This document shows, in pieces, positions 11,987-23,028 of a stretch of DNA of 64,000 nucleotides. Position 1 is the first letter of the stretch. Each line of letters starts with the position of its first letter. Source of the stretch: Lantana camara (Eukaryota; Streptophyta; Magnoliopsida; Lamiales; Verbenaceae); contig CM074861.1 of NCBI GenBank assembly GCA_037501455.1, positions 100,107,001 to 100,171,000 of the forward strand, written 5' to 3'. The position numbers and the translations under genes are program-made. Under the pieces are notes generated by a model. It saw only the letters and a list, made by a program, of their open reading frames with translations. It did no database searches and was not told the DNA's origin.

Positions 11987-12094
11987 TTTACAAATTGGGC
12001 AGATAACTTTGAGCCTAACGGCGCGAGCTTCCAGCTGCGAACTTTTAGCCTTCTGATTCTTCTCCGCGTTCTTGCTCTGTGCCTCGATCTTTGT
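11987..12094 (-). pseudogene. Fragment of a small 4F5-like C2H2 zinc-finger gene
   Basis: The minus strand encodes TKIEAQSKNAEKNQKAKSSQ, then LEARAVRLKVICPICK, then a donor-like GTAATC. This resembles small plant 4F5/SERF-related proteins of about 70 residues, with a basic KNAEKNQKAK stretch followed by the first half of a C2H2 finger (CPIC). The second half of the finger was not found downstream, and an in-frame TGA lies just before TKIEAQ with no start codon seen. It therefore looks like one captured exon. It has the same orientation as the MRS2 fragment. Confidence 0.6.
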
Positions 12095-12382
12095 TCAATG
12101 AGCAGAAATCTTGACGAGGACCAGCAGTGGCAACGGAACGAGAACCAGCAGAGGCAACGGCGTAAGTCTAGGGTTCTTCAGGAGTTTGTCAAATTTGGGG
12201 AATTGAATTTGGCGAAAAGAAGAATTTGTCATGTCTTATGTAAATTACGTTTAGTTTGTATATCCCAGAATCGTAATTACAGATCCGAAAACACGTTTAT
12301 TTTGTATATTGCAGAAATCTTAACTAAAGTTGAAGAAACGTTTTTGGTTTTTTTTTTTTTTGGTTTAATTTAATAACACATA

Positions 12383-15300
12383 ATTTTGAAAAAACTAAAT
12401 ATTAAAAAAAGAGAAAAAAATTGTTTTTAAATATTAAATGTAATAACATGATGTTTTCTTTGTTAGTTAATTAAATAAGAAAAAATTCTCTTCCAAAAAT
12501 ATGTGAAAACGAAATTCGATTTCAATTTAAAATAAAACGAATGTCCTTAACGTTATGATATCGTTCGAAATACCTACGGAATGTTTGATTACATATGTAT
12601 AACCATCAATTCACTCATTTAATAACTAAAATTATCTTACTTTATTCACTAATTTTACATATAATTGCCATGGATTGTATTTAAACTCAACAAATTATTA
12701 TGTAGTGCTTAATTTTAAAAAATATATATTGAAAATTCCGAGGGAATTCCGAGGGATTTCCGAGGGAAAATGGTTTTCCCTCGGAAATCCCTCGGAATTC
12801 CCTCGGAATTTTGAAAAAACTAAATATTAAAAAAAGAGAAAAAAATTGTTTTTAAATATTAAATGTAATAACATGATGTTTTCTTTGTTAGTTAATTAAA
12901 TAAGAAAAAATTCTCTTCCAAAAATATGTGAAAACGAAATTCGATTTCAATTTAAAATAAAACGAATGTCCTTAACGTTATGATATCGTTCGAAATACCT
13001 ACGGAATGTTTGATTACATATGTATAACCATCAATTCACTCATTTAATAACTAAAATTATCTTACTTTATTCACTAATTTTACATATAATTGCCATGGAT
13101 TGTATTTAAACTCAACAAATTATTATGTAGTGCTTAATTTTAAAAAATATATATTGAAAATTCCGAGGGAATTCCGAGGGATTTCCGAGGGAAAATGGTT
13201 TTCCCTCGGAAATCCCTCGGAATTTCGAAAAAACTAAATATTAAAAAAAGAGAAAAAAATTATTTTTAAATATTAAATGTAATAACATGATGTTTTCTTT
13301 GTTAGTTAATTAAATAAGAAAAAATTCTCTTCCAAAAATATGTGAAAACGAAATTCGATTTCAATTTAAAATAAAACGAATGTCCTTAACGTTATGATAT
13401 CGTTCGAAATACCTACGGAATGTTTGATTACATATGTATAACCATCAATTCACTCATTTAATAACTAAAATTATCTTACTTTATTCACTAATTAGACATA
13501 TAATTGCCATGGATTGTATTTAAACTCAACAAATTATTATGTAGTGCTTAATTTTAAAAAATATATATTGAAAATTCCGAGGGAATTCCGAGGGATTTCC
13601 GAGGGAAAATGGTTTTCCCTCGGAAATCCCTCGGAATTCCCTCGGAATTTTGAAAAAACTAAATATTAAAAAAAGAGAAAAAAATTGTTTTTAAATATTA
13701 AATGTAATAACATGATGTTTTCTTTGTTAGTTAATTAAATAAGAAAAAATTCTCTTCCAAAAATATGTGAAAACGAAATTCGATTTCAATTTAAAATAAA
13801 ACGAATGTCCTTAACGTTATGATATCGTTCGAAATACCTACGGAATGTTTGATTACATATGTATAACCATCAATTCACTCATTTAATAACTAAAATTATC
13901 TTACTTTATTCACTAATTATACATATAATTGCCATGGATTGTATTTAAACTCAACAAATTATTATGTAGTGCTTAATTTTAAAAAATATATATTGAAAAT
14001 TCCGAGGGAATTCCGAGGGATTTCCGAGGGAAAATGGTTTTCCCTCGGAAATCCCTCGGAATTCCCTCGGAATTTCGAAAAAACTAAATATTAAAAAAAG
14101 AGAAAAAAATTATTTTTAAATATTAAATGTAATAACATGATGTTTTCTTTGTTAGTTAATTAAATAAGAAAAAATTCTCTTCCAAAAATATGTGAAAACG
14201 AAATTCGATTTCAATTTAAAATAAAACGAATGTCCTTAACGTTATGATATCGTTCGAAATACCTACGGAATGTTTGATTACATATGTATAACCATCAATT
14301 CACTCATTTAATAACTAAAATTATCTTACTTTATTCACTAATTAGACATATAATTGCCATGGATTGTATTTAAACTCAACAAATTATTATGTAGTGCTTA
14401 ATTTTAAAAAATATATATTGAAAATTCCGAGGGAATTCCGAGGGATTTCCGAGGGAAAATGGTTTTCCCTCGGAAATCCCTCGGAATTCCCTCGGAATTT
14501 TGAAAAAACTAAATATTAAAAAAAGAGAAAAAAATTGTTTTTAAATATTAAATGTAATAACATGATGTTTTCTTTGTTAGTTAATTAAATAAGAAAAAAT
14601 TCTCTTCCAAAAATATGTGAAAACGAAATTCGATTTCAATTTAAAATAAAACGAATGTCCTTAACGTTATGATATCGTTCGAAATACCTACGGAATGTTT
14701 GATTACATATGTATAACCATCAATTCACTCATTTAATAACTAAAATTATCTTACTTTATTCACTAATTTTACATATAATTGCCATGGATTGTATTTAAAC
14801 TCAACAAATTATTATGTAGTGCTTAATTTTAAAAAATATATATTGAAAATTCCGAGGGAATTCCGAGGGATTTCCGAGGGAAAATGGTTTTCCCTCGGAA
14901 ATCCCTCGGAATTCCCTCGGAATTTTGAAAAAACTAAATATTAAAAAAAGAGAAAAAAATTGTTTTTAAATATTAAATGTAATAACATGATGTTTTCTTT
15001 GTTAGTTAATTAAATAAGAAAAAATTCTCTTCCAAAAATATGTGAAAACGAAATTCGATTTCAATTTAAAATAAAACGAATGTCCTTAACGTTATGATAT
15101 CGTTCGAAATACCTACGGAATGTTTGATTACATATGTATAACCATCAATTCACTCATTTAATAACTAAAATTATCTTACTTTATTCACTAATTAGACATA
15201 TAATTGCCATGGATTGTATTTAAACTCAACAAATTATTATGTAGTGCTTAATTTTAAAAAATATATATTGAAAATTCCGAGGGAATTCCGAGGGATTTCC

Positions 15301-16241
15301 GAGGGAAAATGGTTTTCCCTCGGAAATCCCTCGGAATTTCGAAAAAACTAAATATTAAAAAAAGAGAAAAAAATTATTTTTAAATATTAAATGTAATAAC
15401 ATGATGTTTTCTTTGTTAGTTAATTAAATAAGAAAAAATTCTCTTCCAAAAATATGTGAAAACGAAATTCGATTTCAATTTAAAATAAAACGAATGTCCT
15501 TAACGTTATGATATCGTTCGAAATACCTACGGAATGTTTGATTACATATGTATAACCATCAATTCACTCATTTAATAACTAAAATTATCTTACTTTATTC
15601 ACTAATTAGACATATAATTGCCATGGATTGTATTTAAACTCAACAAATTATTATGTAGTGCTTAATTTTAAAAAATATATATTGAAAATTCCGAGGGAAT
15701 TCCGAGGGATTTCCGAGGGAAAATGGTTTTCCCTCGGAAATCCCTCGGAATTCCCTCGGAATTTTGAAAAAACTAAATATTAAAAAAAGAGAAAAAAATT
15801 GTTTTTAAATATTAAATGTAATAACATGATGTTTTCTTTGTTAGTTAATTAAATAAGAAAAAATTCTCTTCCAAAAATATGTGAAAACGAAATTCGATTT
15901 CAATTTAAAATAAAACGAATGTCCTTAACGTTATGATATCGTTCGAAATACCTACGGAATGTTTGATTACATATGTATAACCATCAATTCACTCATTTAA
16001 TAACTAAAATTATCTTACTTTATTCACTAATTATACATATAATTGCCATGGATTGTATTTAAACTCAACAAATTATTATGTAGTGCTTAATTTTAAAAAA
16101 TATATATTGAAAATTCCGAGGGAATTCCGAGGGATTTCCGAGGGAAAATGGTTTTCCCTCGGAAATCCCTCGGAATTCCCTCGGAATTTCGAAAAAACTA
16201 AATATTAAAAAAAGAGAAAAAAATTATTTTTAAATATTAAA
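12383..16241. repeat. Tandem array: nine 425-bp units plus a partial tenth, each with a perfect 39-bp hairpin
   Basis: The anchor ATGTCCTTAACG recurs at 12541, 12966, 13380, 13805, 14230, 14655, 15080, 15494 and 15919. Spacings are 425 bp, except two of 414 bp caused by an 11-bp loss in the hairpin arm. Each full unit carries an inverted repeat with 39-bp arms identical to each other around a 3-nt loop TGG (first unit: 12732-12770 and 12774-12812), built from TTCCGAGGGA repeats. Units differ at a few diagnostic sites (TTTTG or TTCG, TTG or TTA, TTTACA, TAGACA or TATACA). The short units recur 2,114 bp apart, pointing to a larger duplication of five units. No coding potential. It merges with the CACTA subterminal region to its right. 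Confidence 0.95.
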
Positions 16242-17073
16242 TTCCGAGGGAATTGCGAGGGAATTCCGAGGGAATTTATCAAATTAATTTCCGAGGGAAT
16301 ATTTCCCTCGGAATTCCCTCGGAAAGTAGTTTTATTTTAATAATTAAATAAGTTTCAATTTTCCGAGGGAATTTTCCCTCGGAAATTCCCTCGGAAAATA
16401 CTAAATTGAATTATGCGAACATTTCCGAGGGAATATTTCCCTCGGAAATCCCTCGGAAAATAATTTTTATTTAGAAATTATAATTTTCAATTTTCCGAGG
16501 GAATTTTCCCTCGGAAATTCCCTCGGAAAATACTAAGTCGAATTATGCTAAAATTTCCGAGGGAATATTTCCCTCGGAAATCCCTCGGAAAATAATTTTT
16601 ATTTAGAAATTAAATAAGTTTCAATTTTCCGAGGGAATTTTCCCTCGGAAATTCCCTCGGAAAATACTAAGTCTAATTATGTGAACATTTCCGAGGGAAA
16701 TTTTCCCTCGGAAATCCCTCGGAAAACAATTTTAATTTAAAAATTAATTAAGTTTTAGGTTTCCGAGGGAATTTCCCTCGGAAAATCCCTCGGAATATTA
16801 TTTTAATTTAATAAATAAATATTTTTTATTTTTCCGAGGGAATTTCCCCTCGGAATTCCCTCGGAAAACTTGGCGGCTCACCTTGGCGCTAAAATTTCCG
16901 AGGGATTTCCGAGGGAATGTTCCCTCGGAAATTAATTTGGCGAATTCCCTCGGAATTCCCTCGGAAGTCCCTCGGAAATTTTCGAGGGAAAATGTCCCTC
17001 GGAATTCCCTCGGAATTTCCGAGGGAATTCCGAGGGATTTTTTCCCTCGGAATTCGGCAGTTTTCTTGTAGTG
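16242..17073 (-). repeat. CACTA subterminal palindromes and right terminal repeat
   Basis: Dozens of TTCCGAGGGAA and TTCCCTCGGAA motifs in alternating orientation fill this stretch. It ends with TTTTCTTGTAGTG at 17061-17073. Read on the minus strand the terminus is CACTACAAGAAAA, the classic plant CACTA (En/Spm) tip. Dense short subterminal repeats bound by the element's own DNA-binding protein are a family hallmark. The next three bases, GAG (17074-17076), would be one half of a 3-bp target duplication. The matching left terminus was not found in the window. Confidence 0.9.
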
Positions 17074-17076
17074 GAG

Positions 17077-18378
17077 TATAACCGTGTTAGTATTTGTGAC
17101 TCTTCCAAAGACATGTAGGAAATGTTGCAGGTCACGCATGAAGGATCTTCCCAAGTTCGTCAGGAGAGACTGGCCCTGCTGAACCACCGGTACGAAATGT
17201 TCCGAATGAAGGATGGAGAGACAATCAGTGAAATGTACACAAACTTCATGGAGATTGTCAACAAGATGTTTGCCCTTGGAAAAGCTGTACCAGAGGAGGT
17301 TCAAGTTTGAAAGATTCTCAGATCTCTTCCCAAAGAGTGGACTCCCAAAGTCACAGCCATACATGAAGCAAAGGATCTTACAAGGATGACAATTGCTCAG
17401 CTCATTGGGTCCCTTACATCCCATGAGCTTATATTGTTTCCAAAAGAAGAAAGCTCTGAAGCTAAGAAGAACATTACATTTAGCACAAATGTGGATGCTG
17501 ACTGTGAAGGTGAAGATGAGCAAGAGGACAAAATCGATGAAGAAATTGCTCTTATCACAAGGAGGCTCAAGTAACTAGCTTATGTCAAAAATAGATTTCG
17601 TAGAGCCAACGCTGGTAAGAAGCCTAATTCCAGCACATCCAAGATCAACGTCATAGTGTGTCACAATTGCGGGGATCCCGGACACATCAGACCTGAGTGC
17701 CCCAAACTGAAAGAATACTTCAAGAAGGAGAAGAAGCATACCTCATTCAAAGTGATATGGAGTGATTCAGATTCAAAGGTCAACGAGAATGAGGAAGATT
17801 GTCTAGGGCTTATGGTAAACAGTCAAGTATATTCAGGTACAAACTCTTCCACATCTTGTTCTTCAAACTCTGAAAATAAAGCTAGCTCTATTGATGTTGA
17901 AGCTCAATATAGGGAAAATGTTGAATAATTAACTGCTAAAAATAAGTTGCTTGAATGCAAAATCTTTGGTCTGCTTAAAGAAATGTTTGATCTCCAACAG
18001 CGCTTTGATAAGATATTTGACAACTTGAGATTTGAGAAAAATGTGTTAAAAATGAAAATTGAACAACTTTCAAAAGAAAATTCCTACTTGAGCCTCAATA
18101 GAAATGTGCATGACTTCGGATCTTCTAGAGTCCAAGAATCAAAAGTTAATTGCTTTAAGTGCAATACAATTGGGCATTATGCCAACAATTGCTCCTATCC
18201 AAGAAAGCTGAAAACTAAGAGAAGCTGGACTCAAAAAGGTCCTCCCTTAAGAACTAACAATGAAGGACCCAAAACACAAAGGGTACCAGGAATTGTTTCA
18301 CACTTTGCAGTTAACAGAGAAAGGGACCTAAGACACCAAAAAAATACCAAATGGGTTCCAGTCTCACCAAAGCCTTGA
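17077..18378 (+). pseudogene. Sirevirus-type gag with point stop codons
   Basis: One reading frame runs through without indels but has stops at about 17116 (TAG), 17308 (TGA), 17572 (TAA) and 17926 (TAA). It encodes a UBN2-like gag core (RLALLNHRYEMFRMKDGETI; MTIAQLIGSLTSHE), a first zinc knuckle CX2CX4HX4C at 17659-17700, an acidic and serine-rich linker, a heptad-like segment about 17950-18110 and a second knuckle of the same spacing at 18151-18192. Both knuckles keep all Cys and His residues. Gag would package the element's RNA. Each stop fits a single transition (TGG to TAG, CGA to TGA, CAA to TAA), consistent with decay of a methylated element. The N-terminus is cut by the CACTA insertion. 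Confidence 0.85.
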
Positions 18379-20133
18379 AACAAGTAGCAAAAGTACCACT
18401 GATACCAAGGAATGTAAGAGTATCAGTGGATATGTTGTGGTCCCATCCTTCATGGGTCTCTTGTTGAATTTTTTTTTTTGGGTAAAAGTCTTGTCGAATT
18501 GTGTGTTAAAGATCTTGTTGATTATATGCCTCAGTTTAAAATGTTTCATGAATTCTTGCACTACTTGATAATATCTGCTTTTGCATGATAATTGATCACA
18601 TAACAAAGCTGTTCTTTCGTTAACACGTAAGCTTAAAAGATAATTGGCTTTTAAAATTCCTGTACATTCATTGAACTTTCTCTGTCAAAATCTGGTCTTG
18701 AATATTTCCTTTTCAATCCAAAGAGCTCTGATAAAATCAACATTTAGTGTTGTCTTTCCTGTTACGAGTTGGTACAAATTGTTCCACTTCTCTTCCCTGC
18801 ATCTTGAACATGCTCAGTAAAAGAACGTGAAGCAAATCTGTTTAAGTGTTGCATGTATCTATCTTAAGTCATATTGAAAAGGAGCTTGATTCTAAAAAGA
18901 AGTTTAAAAAAAAGCTGGTTGATCAGTTATAACTCCTGTGATATAAGTTGTTAATGGCTCAAAGTGATTTGCATTGTCATTAACCCATCACATACTTCAT
19001 CATGACATTACTTTGAGTCCATCATTGATTCCCTAAAGATCATTCTGCAAAACTGTCAATGCATGGTATCAAATCTGTGCCCCAAACTTGTGTGCTCTGT
19101 TTGATGATTTAAAAAGATCTCTTGGAGCAAAACCACTCTTTGGAAGAAAACAGTGCATATTTGAGTTGCATGAATTGGGTATTGATCTTGTCTTTAAGCA
19201 TCTGATATTAAATCTTGGAAACCTAACTGATCACATCCATGTCTTTACATGCATTCGAAAAGCTTCAAAGATTCATCTACCTAAATCTAGCTCAATTTAA
19301 CTCATGCACAAGTCAAGACAATTAGACTATTGAATTACTTGAATATGTGGCAATCATTGCTTCACTACTTGAAAATGCTCGCATCTTGACACCATATTAT
19401 CATTAAGGCTTGAATTTCCTTGGTACTATTTTATGACATGATTATCTTGATGCATTTTCTAAGGAATCTATTCAATTGATATCTGAATCTCTAAGATGTG
19501 TCTTAATGAAGAAATGCTTCCATCTTACACTGTCATTAAGACTTGAATATTCTCTGATATCTTCATATTGCATGACTTGATTAACATAATGATTCCACAT
19601 ATGTGCTTTCTTGTCTTAACCAACTCACATACTTCCTGCTGCAAATAGGTAATTATCTCAAATAAAATCAGTGAGTTTAAACTCATCACTTCCGTGATTG
19701 ATCAATCCTTGCCTATGTGTAAATATACAAATCACTTGACTGATGAATTTGCTCCATCATGCTCATTGGAAGTTAAACTATATTGAGATCACTTGTTCCA
19801 ATCCATCATGCACATTGTTGAACATCCAAGTGTGTAAACACTTGTATATCTTGAGGATCTAACTATTCGGTGTTTCTTGATTCAAGCTATCATCATCATT
19901 CTGCTCTCATGGGTTACAAAGTCACAATTTATATCCTGGAAAAATGATAGGCCCTATTCAAAGAACAATCCGTTGTTCTTCTCATCAACTTGACTACCAA
20001 AAATTTGAGTGGAACTTTGTCTGGTACAAAGTGAACCCAATTGTCCTTGACTAAACTGGTCAAGAGCATTATCTATCTGATCCTTTGACTCATACCTCTC
20101 ATAATCAATATTTTTCACTCCTTCCACCCACGT
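18379..20133 (+). other. Non-coding interior of the Sirevirus-like element
   Basis: I find no protease, integrase, reverse transcriptase or RNase H motif on either strand, although pol (over 3 kb in complete relatives) belongs here. Only short open frames are present. The stretch is moderately AT-rich and not obviously repetitive. Confidence 0.5.
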
Positions 20134-21430
20134 GTGATAAAATTGGCCTCACACTTGTCAACAACATACTCACTCAGATATAGCTTTGTTGAACAAATTT
20201 TCAACCCTCTTGGTGCCTTGGTTATTGTGCAATTTAATGCCTTGCTCAAGTCCGGAGAATATCTACACAACTTCACCTCACCATTCTTCAAAGACTGCTC
20301 TTTAAAAAACATTCTTCAGAAAAACATATTCACAAACCCTCTTCCTAAAGGTCAAAGGATGGAAAATAGGTCATCATCTTCCTCATCTGAGCAAATCACC
20401 TCACCATGGCTGTGTACAGAGAATGAAACTCAGCCAGCTCAAGATGAAATTGAAAGGGATACCTCAGACCTCTCAATTTAATCAGTGGATCCTGCTACCT
20501 TGTTCAAAACTGACGAAGCATTCCTTGTTTTCACTGAGAAGCTTCTGGTAAGAAAATGGTATAGAGGTATGACAATCAAACTTCCTGCATTATACCAGTC
20601 TAGGCTAAGCGATAAATTTTATGAATTAGGATGGCTCAAGCTTATGCAAATTGATGAACTTTTCTATCCCATGTTATGCACTTTATTCTATACTAATGCT
20701 CAATTTTTCAAAGAAACAGATGGATCTTGCTCACTGGTGAAGTCATATGTATTGGGTCAAGAGATATGTCTTACCACTGAGTCTATTAACTCGATCATTG
20801 GGTGTCCCAACACCGGTATTAAGTTCTTTGAGCTGCATACAATTCCTGAAAATGAAGCACTGAATTGGGAAGAAGCAAAGCTCTTACTTTGGGATGGTAA
20901 AGATGTTGAAAATTGGAAACTTTCCTCTCAAATTATTCAACCTTTGCATGCAGTCATCCTTGAAATCATTAAGTCTTCCATTTTATCTGGGATATCATCT
21001 TTTGACAAACACTTCACTGAACTCAAACATGTCTGCATATTTCTTCTTTATGCCTTCTTGAAAAACATCAATGTCAATCTTGGTCATATCATCATCCACT
21101 ACATGTAATTTTGTGTCTCCAATGGTCTAAGGCTCACATATTTCATGCTTCTCACTCAAGTGCTCAAATCACAAAAGAACATTCCTTTTCCAAGAAATTG
21201 GAAAGAAAACTCTGCAAGTTATCAGTGTCTTGATTCAACAACTCTACATCACTTGGGTCTCAAGTTTGACTCCTCCACAGGGTACTAGTATCACATTAGT
21301 ACCAAGACAACAGATCATGAGAAGCGTGCTCAAATGGTACAAAAGCACAAGGAATTCAATGCCACAGCTGATGAACTCTGTCTCTCCTTGAAAAAACTCA
21401 AACTGGTCTTTCCTCTCTCACAGATCGTCT
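20134..21430 (+). pseudogene. Second ORF of the Sirevirus-like element (plant transposon protein-like), decayed
   Basis: A continuous frame from 20134 is broken by TAA at 20479 and another stop at 21106, with further similar coding beyond. The main block (20485-21108) contains RKWYRGMTIKLPALYQSRLS and later VLGQEICLTTESINSIIGCP. This resembles the putative plant transposon protein domain found in extra ORFs of Sireviruses and Ty3-type elements. A Ser-rich, acidic stretch precedes it. I see no convincing signal peptide or fusion-like segment, so an envelope role is not supported. Its position just before the polypurine tract fits the Sirevirus layout. Confidence 0.65.
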
Positions 21431-21851
21431 AAATGACACCAAGTATCGAAGACTTTGAGTTTCCTTCTTGATGATGAAGGGGGAGAGTACAAGTGCTGTG
21501 TTGATTGTTGTGTTGATTCCTGTTGGTAATGTTGATTGGTGGAGGTGTTATATTTGATAGTTGTTGATAATGGTTATGAACTTGACAAACATCGTGAATA
21601 ACAGCATTATTGTATATTATATTGCACTCTTTGTAGTATATGCCTATTGCAGGGGGAGCTAGCTACAAATGCACAAACGGGGTGGACTTGTATTGTTCTA
21701 TATTTGACAGGGAAAGCTTGAAGACAGGGGAAGCTTGGTAAAACTAGATCACATGGAAAGCTTGAAGATAGGGGGAGCTTGGTTAAAGAAAGCTTGAAGG
21801 CAGGAGAAGTCACAACTTTTCCCAACAAGAACAACACTTTTTGTCATCATC

Positions 21852-21864
21852 AAAAAGGGGGAGA
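21852..21864 (+). promoter_or_regulatory. Polypurine tract of the Sirevirus-like element
   Basis: AAAAAGGGGGAGA directly before T and the LTR start TGTTGAACATCC. The purity and position are typical of Sireviruses. Confidence 0.85.
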
Positions 21865-21865
21865 T

Positions 21866-23028
21866 TGTTGAACATCCATTGTTTTGATTTGATCAACAAA
21901 AAGTGTTGCATAGGAACAACCATTGGACAAATCATTCCAAGCAGATCAGGAACAATCACTGGGACGAATCATTCCAGAACAATGCAGCTGAAATACGCTG
22001 CACAGGTTTCAAGGAGCTTAAATATTTTAATCATTTTTAAAACACTTTTGAATCTTCCATGCAGGATGTCTAACGGTCATCTTCTGAAAGCCTCACTCTC
22101 TCCCACTTGCATTTGATCTCTTGAGGAATAAAATAATAGATCTTGGGAGGCGTGCCCAATTTGAATATTCAAAAGGTTGCAACGGTCCCTTTCTTCAAGG
22201 CTATAAATAGAAGAAGCTTCTCCAAAATAACTTGAATTTCCTTATTGCTTTTAAGCAGTTGTTTTGTGTGTACACCGTATAGAGCGTTTATGTGTGATAT
22301 CTGGTGGGCAGTGAGCTTGAGCTAAGGTTATCCAGGTGCTCTGGTTTGGGTAGTATCAGCTGTGTGTGTTGGTACCAAACAAAGCTTGTTTTGTGAGTGC
22401 TCCGGCTTGGGTGTAGTATCAGCTGTGTGTGTTGGTACCAAGCAGAGCTTGTTTTGAATTGTATATCTTCTATATCAATAAAGTTGCAGGTTCAAAATCC
22501 TAAGTATAAAAACTTAGGTAGAGGACTCATCTCTTTGGTTCGTGTATTCACAACCTTAGGGGCCAAACCTCTATAAACATCGTGTCTCGGTTCCTCCCTT
22601 TCTTTATCTGGATTGAGACTTACTTTGCTCAAAGCTTGAGCTACTGATCTGATCATAACTGTGCAAATCTGTTATGTTGAATGAGCTCTTGTTGAGCTAA
22701 TGAATGTTATGATCTTTGTGTGAATGAGATCTTCGTTAAAAGATTGTGTTGCATTGAACAAATACTCATTCACCAAGTAGTGAAGTTGTGATTGCTTGAA
22801 AGAATCCACAGACTGGTACGAAAGTTGTACCATTGGTATTAATAGACTTGTGCTCATAAAATCTGCCAAGACCTTTGTCTTGAAACTTTAAGTGGTTTGA
22901 TTCAAGCCCAACTCAACTCTGATAATTGTGACTGAGTTTATTAGCTCAGGGTGTTGAAATAACTGACACTGTGTGAAAAAGCGAAAAGATCAATTCCCCC
23001 CCCCCCCCCCCCCCCCCCCTGATCAACA
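21866..23028 (+). repeat. 3' LTR of the Sirevirus-like element (1,163 bp)
   Basis: Starts TGTTGA and ends TCAACA, a 6-bp inverted tip. A TATAAATAG box at 22202-22210 is followed by a short internal tandem duplication (about 61 bp period, 22335-22455) containing GTGTGTGTTGGTACCA. A run of 24 C residues lies at 22996-23019, just before the end. Flanking bases to the right are GCTGT. The 5' LTR is not in the window, so age cannot be judged. Confidence 0.85.

Larger units (their letters stand above)
9761..17073. mobile_element. Right part of a CACTA transposon carrying host-gene fragments (left end not seen)
   Basis: The right boundary at 17073 is firm because Sirevirus gag resumes immediately beyond it. 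The subterminal repeats and their tandem expansion run left to 12383. The MRS2-like and 4F5-like fragments (10459-12094) lie directly inward, where CACTA elements often carry captured host sequence. No transposase was seen. Whether the fragments are truly internal depends on finding the left CACTACAAGAAAA end, which probably lies beyond Copia-1 outside the window. Confidence 0.55.
17074..23028 (+). mobile_element. Sirevirus-like Copia element, decayed, interrupted by the CACTA insertion
   Basis: In order on the plus strand: most of gag (17077-18378), a non-coding stretch, a second ORF (20134-21430), a polypurine tract (21852-21864) and a 3' LTR (21866-23028). A gag with two zinc knuckles and a coiled-coil-like linker, plus an extra ORF after the usual pol position, fits the Sirevirus lineage. 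No protease, integrase or reverse transcriptase motif is visible, so pol is deleted or absent. The 5' end is separated by the CACTA element and lies outside the window. Confidence 0.8.

Noticed and set aside
12098..12373. Plus-strand open frame of 91 codons
   Set aside because: It is antisense to the edge of the 4F5-like fragment and its upstream sequence, ends in a T run, and resembles no protein.
12383..16241. Possible CRISPR-like array
   Set aside because: Unit length is 425 bp with near-identical sequence throughout; there are no short repeats with unique spacers, and the genome is a plant's.
16798..17523. Minus-strand open frame of 241 codons
   Set aside because: It crosses the CACTA terminus into gag, and its repetitive EFRG/EIPREF content is just translation of the palindromic subterminal motif.
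20485..21108. Retroviral-type envelope gene in the Sirevirus-like element
   Set aside because: No signal peptide, membrane anchor or cleavage site is convincing; the sequence fits the plant transposon protein-type domain better.
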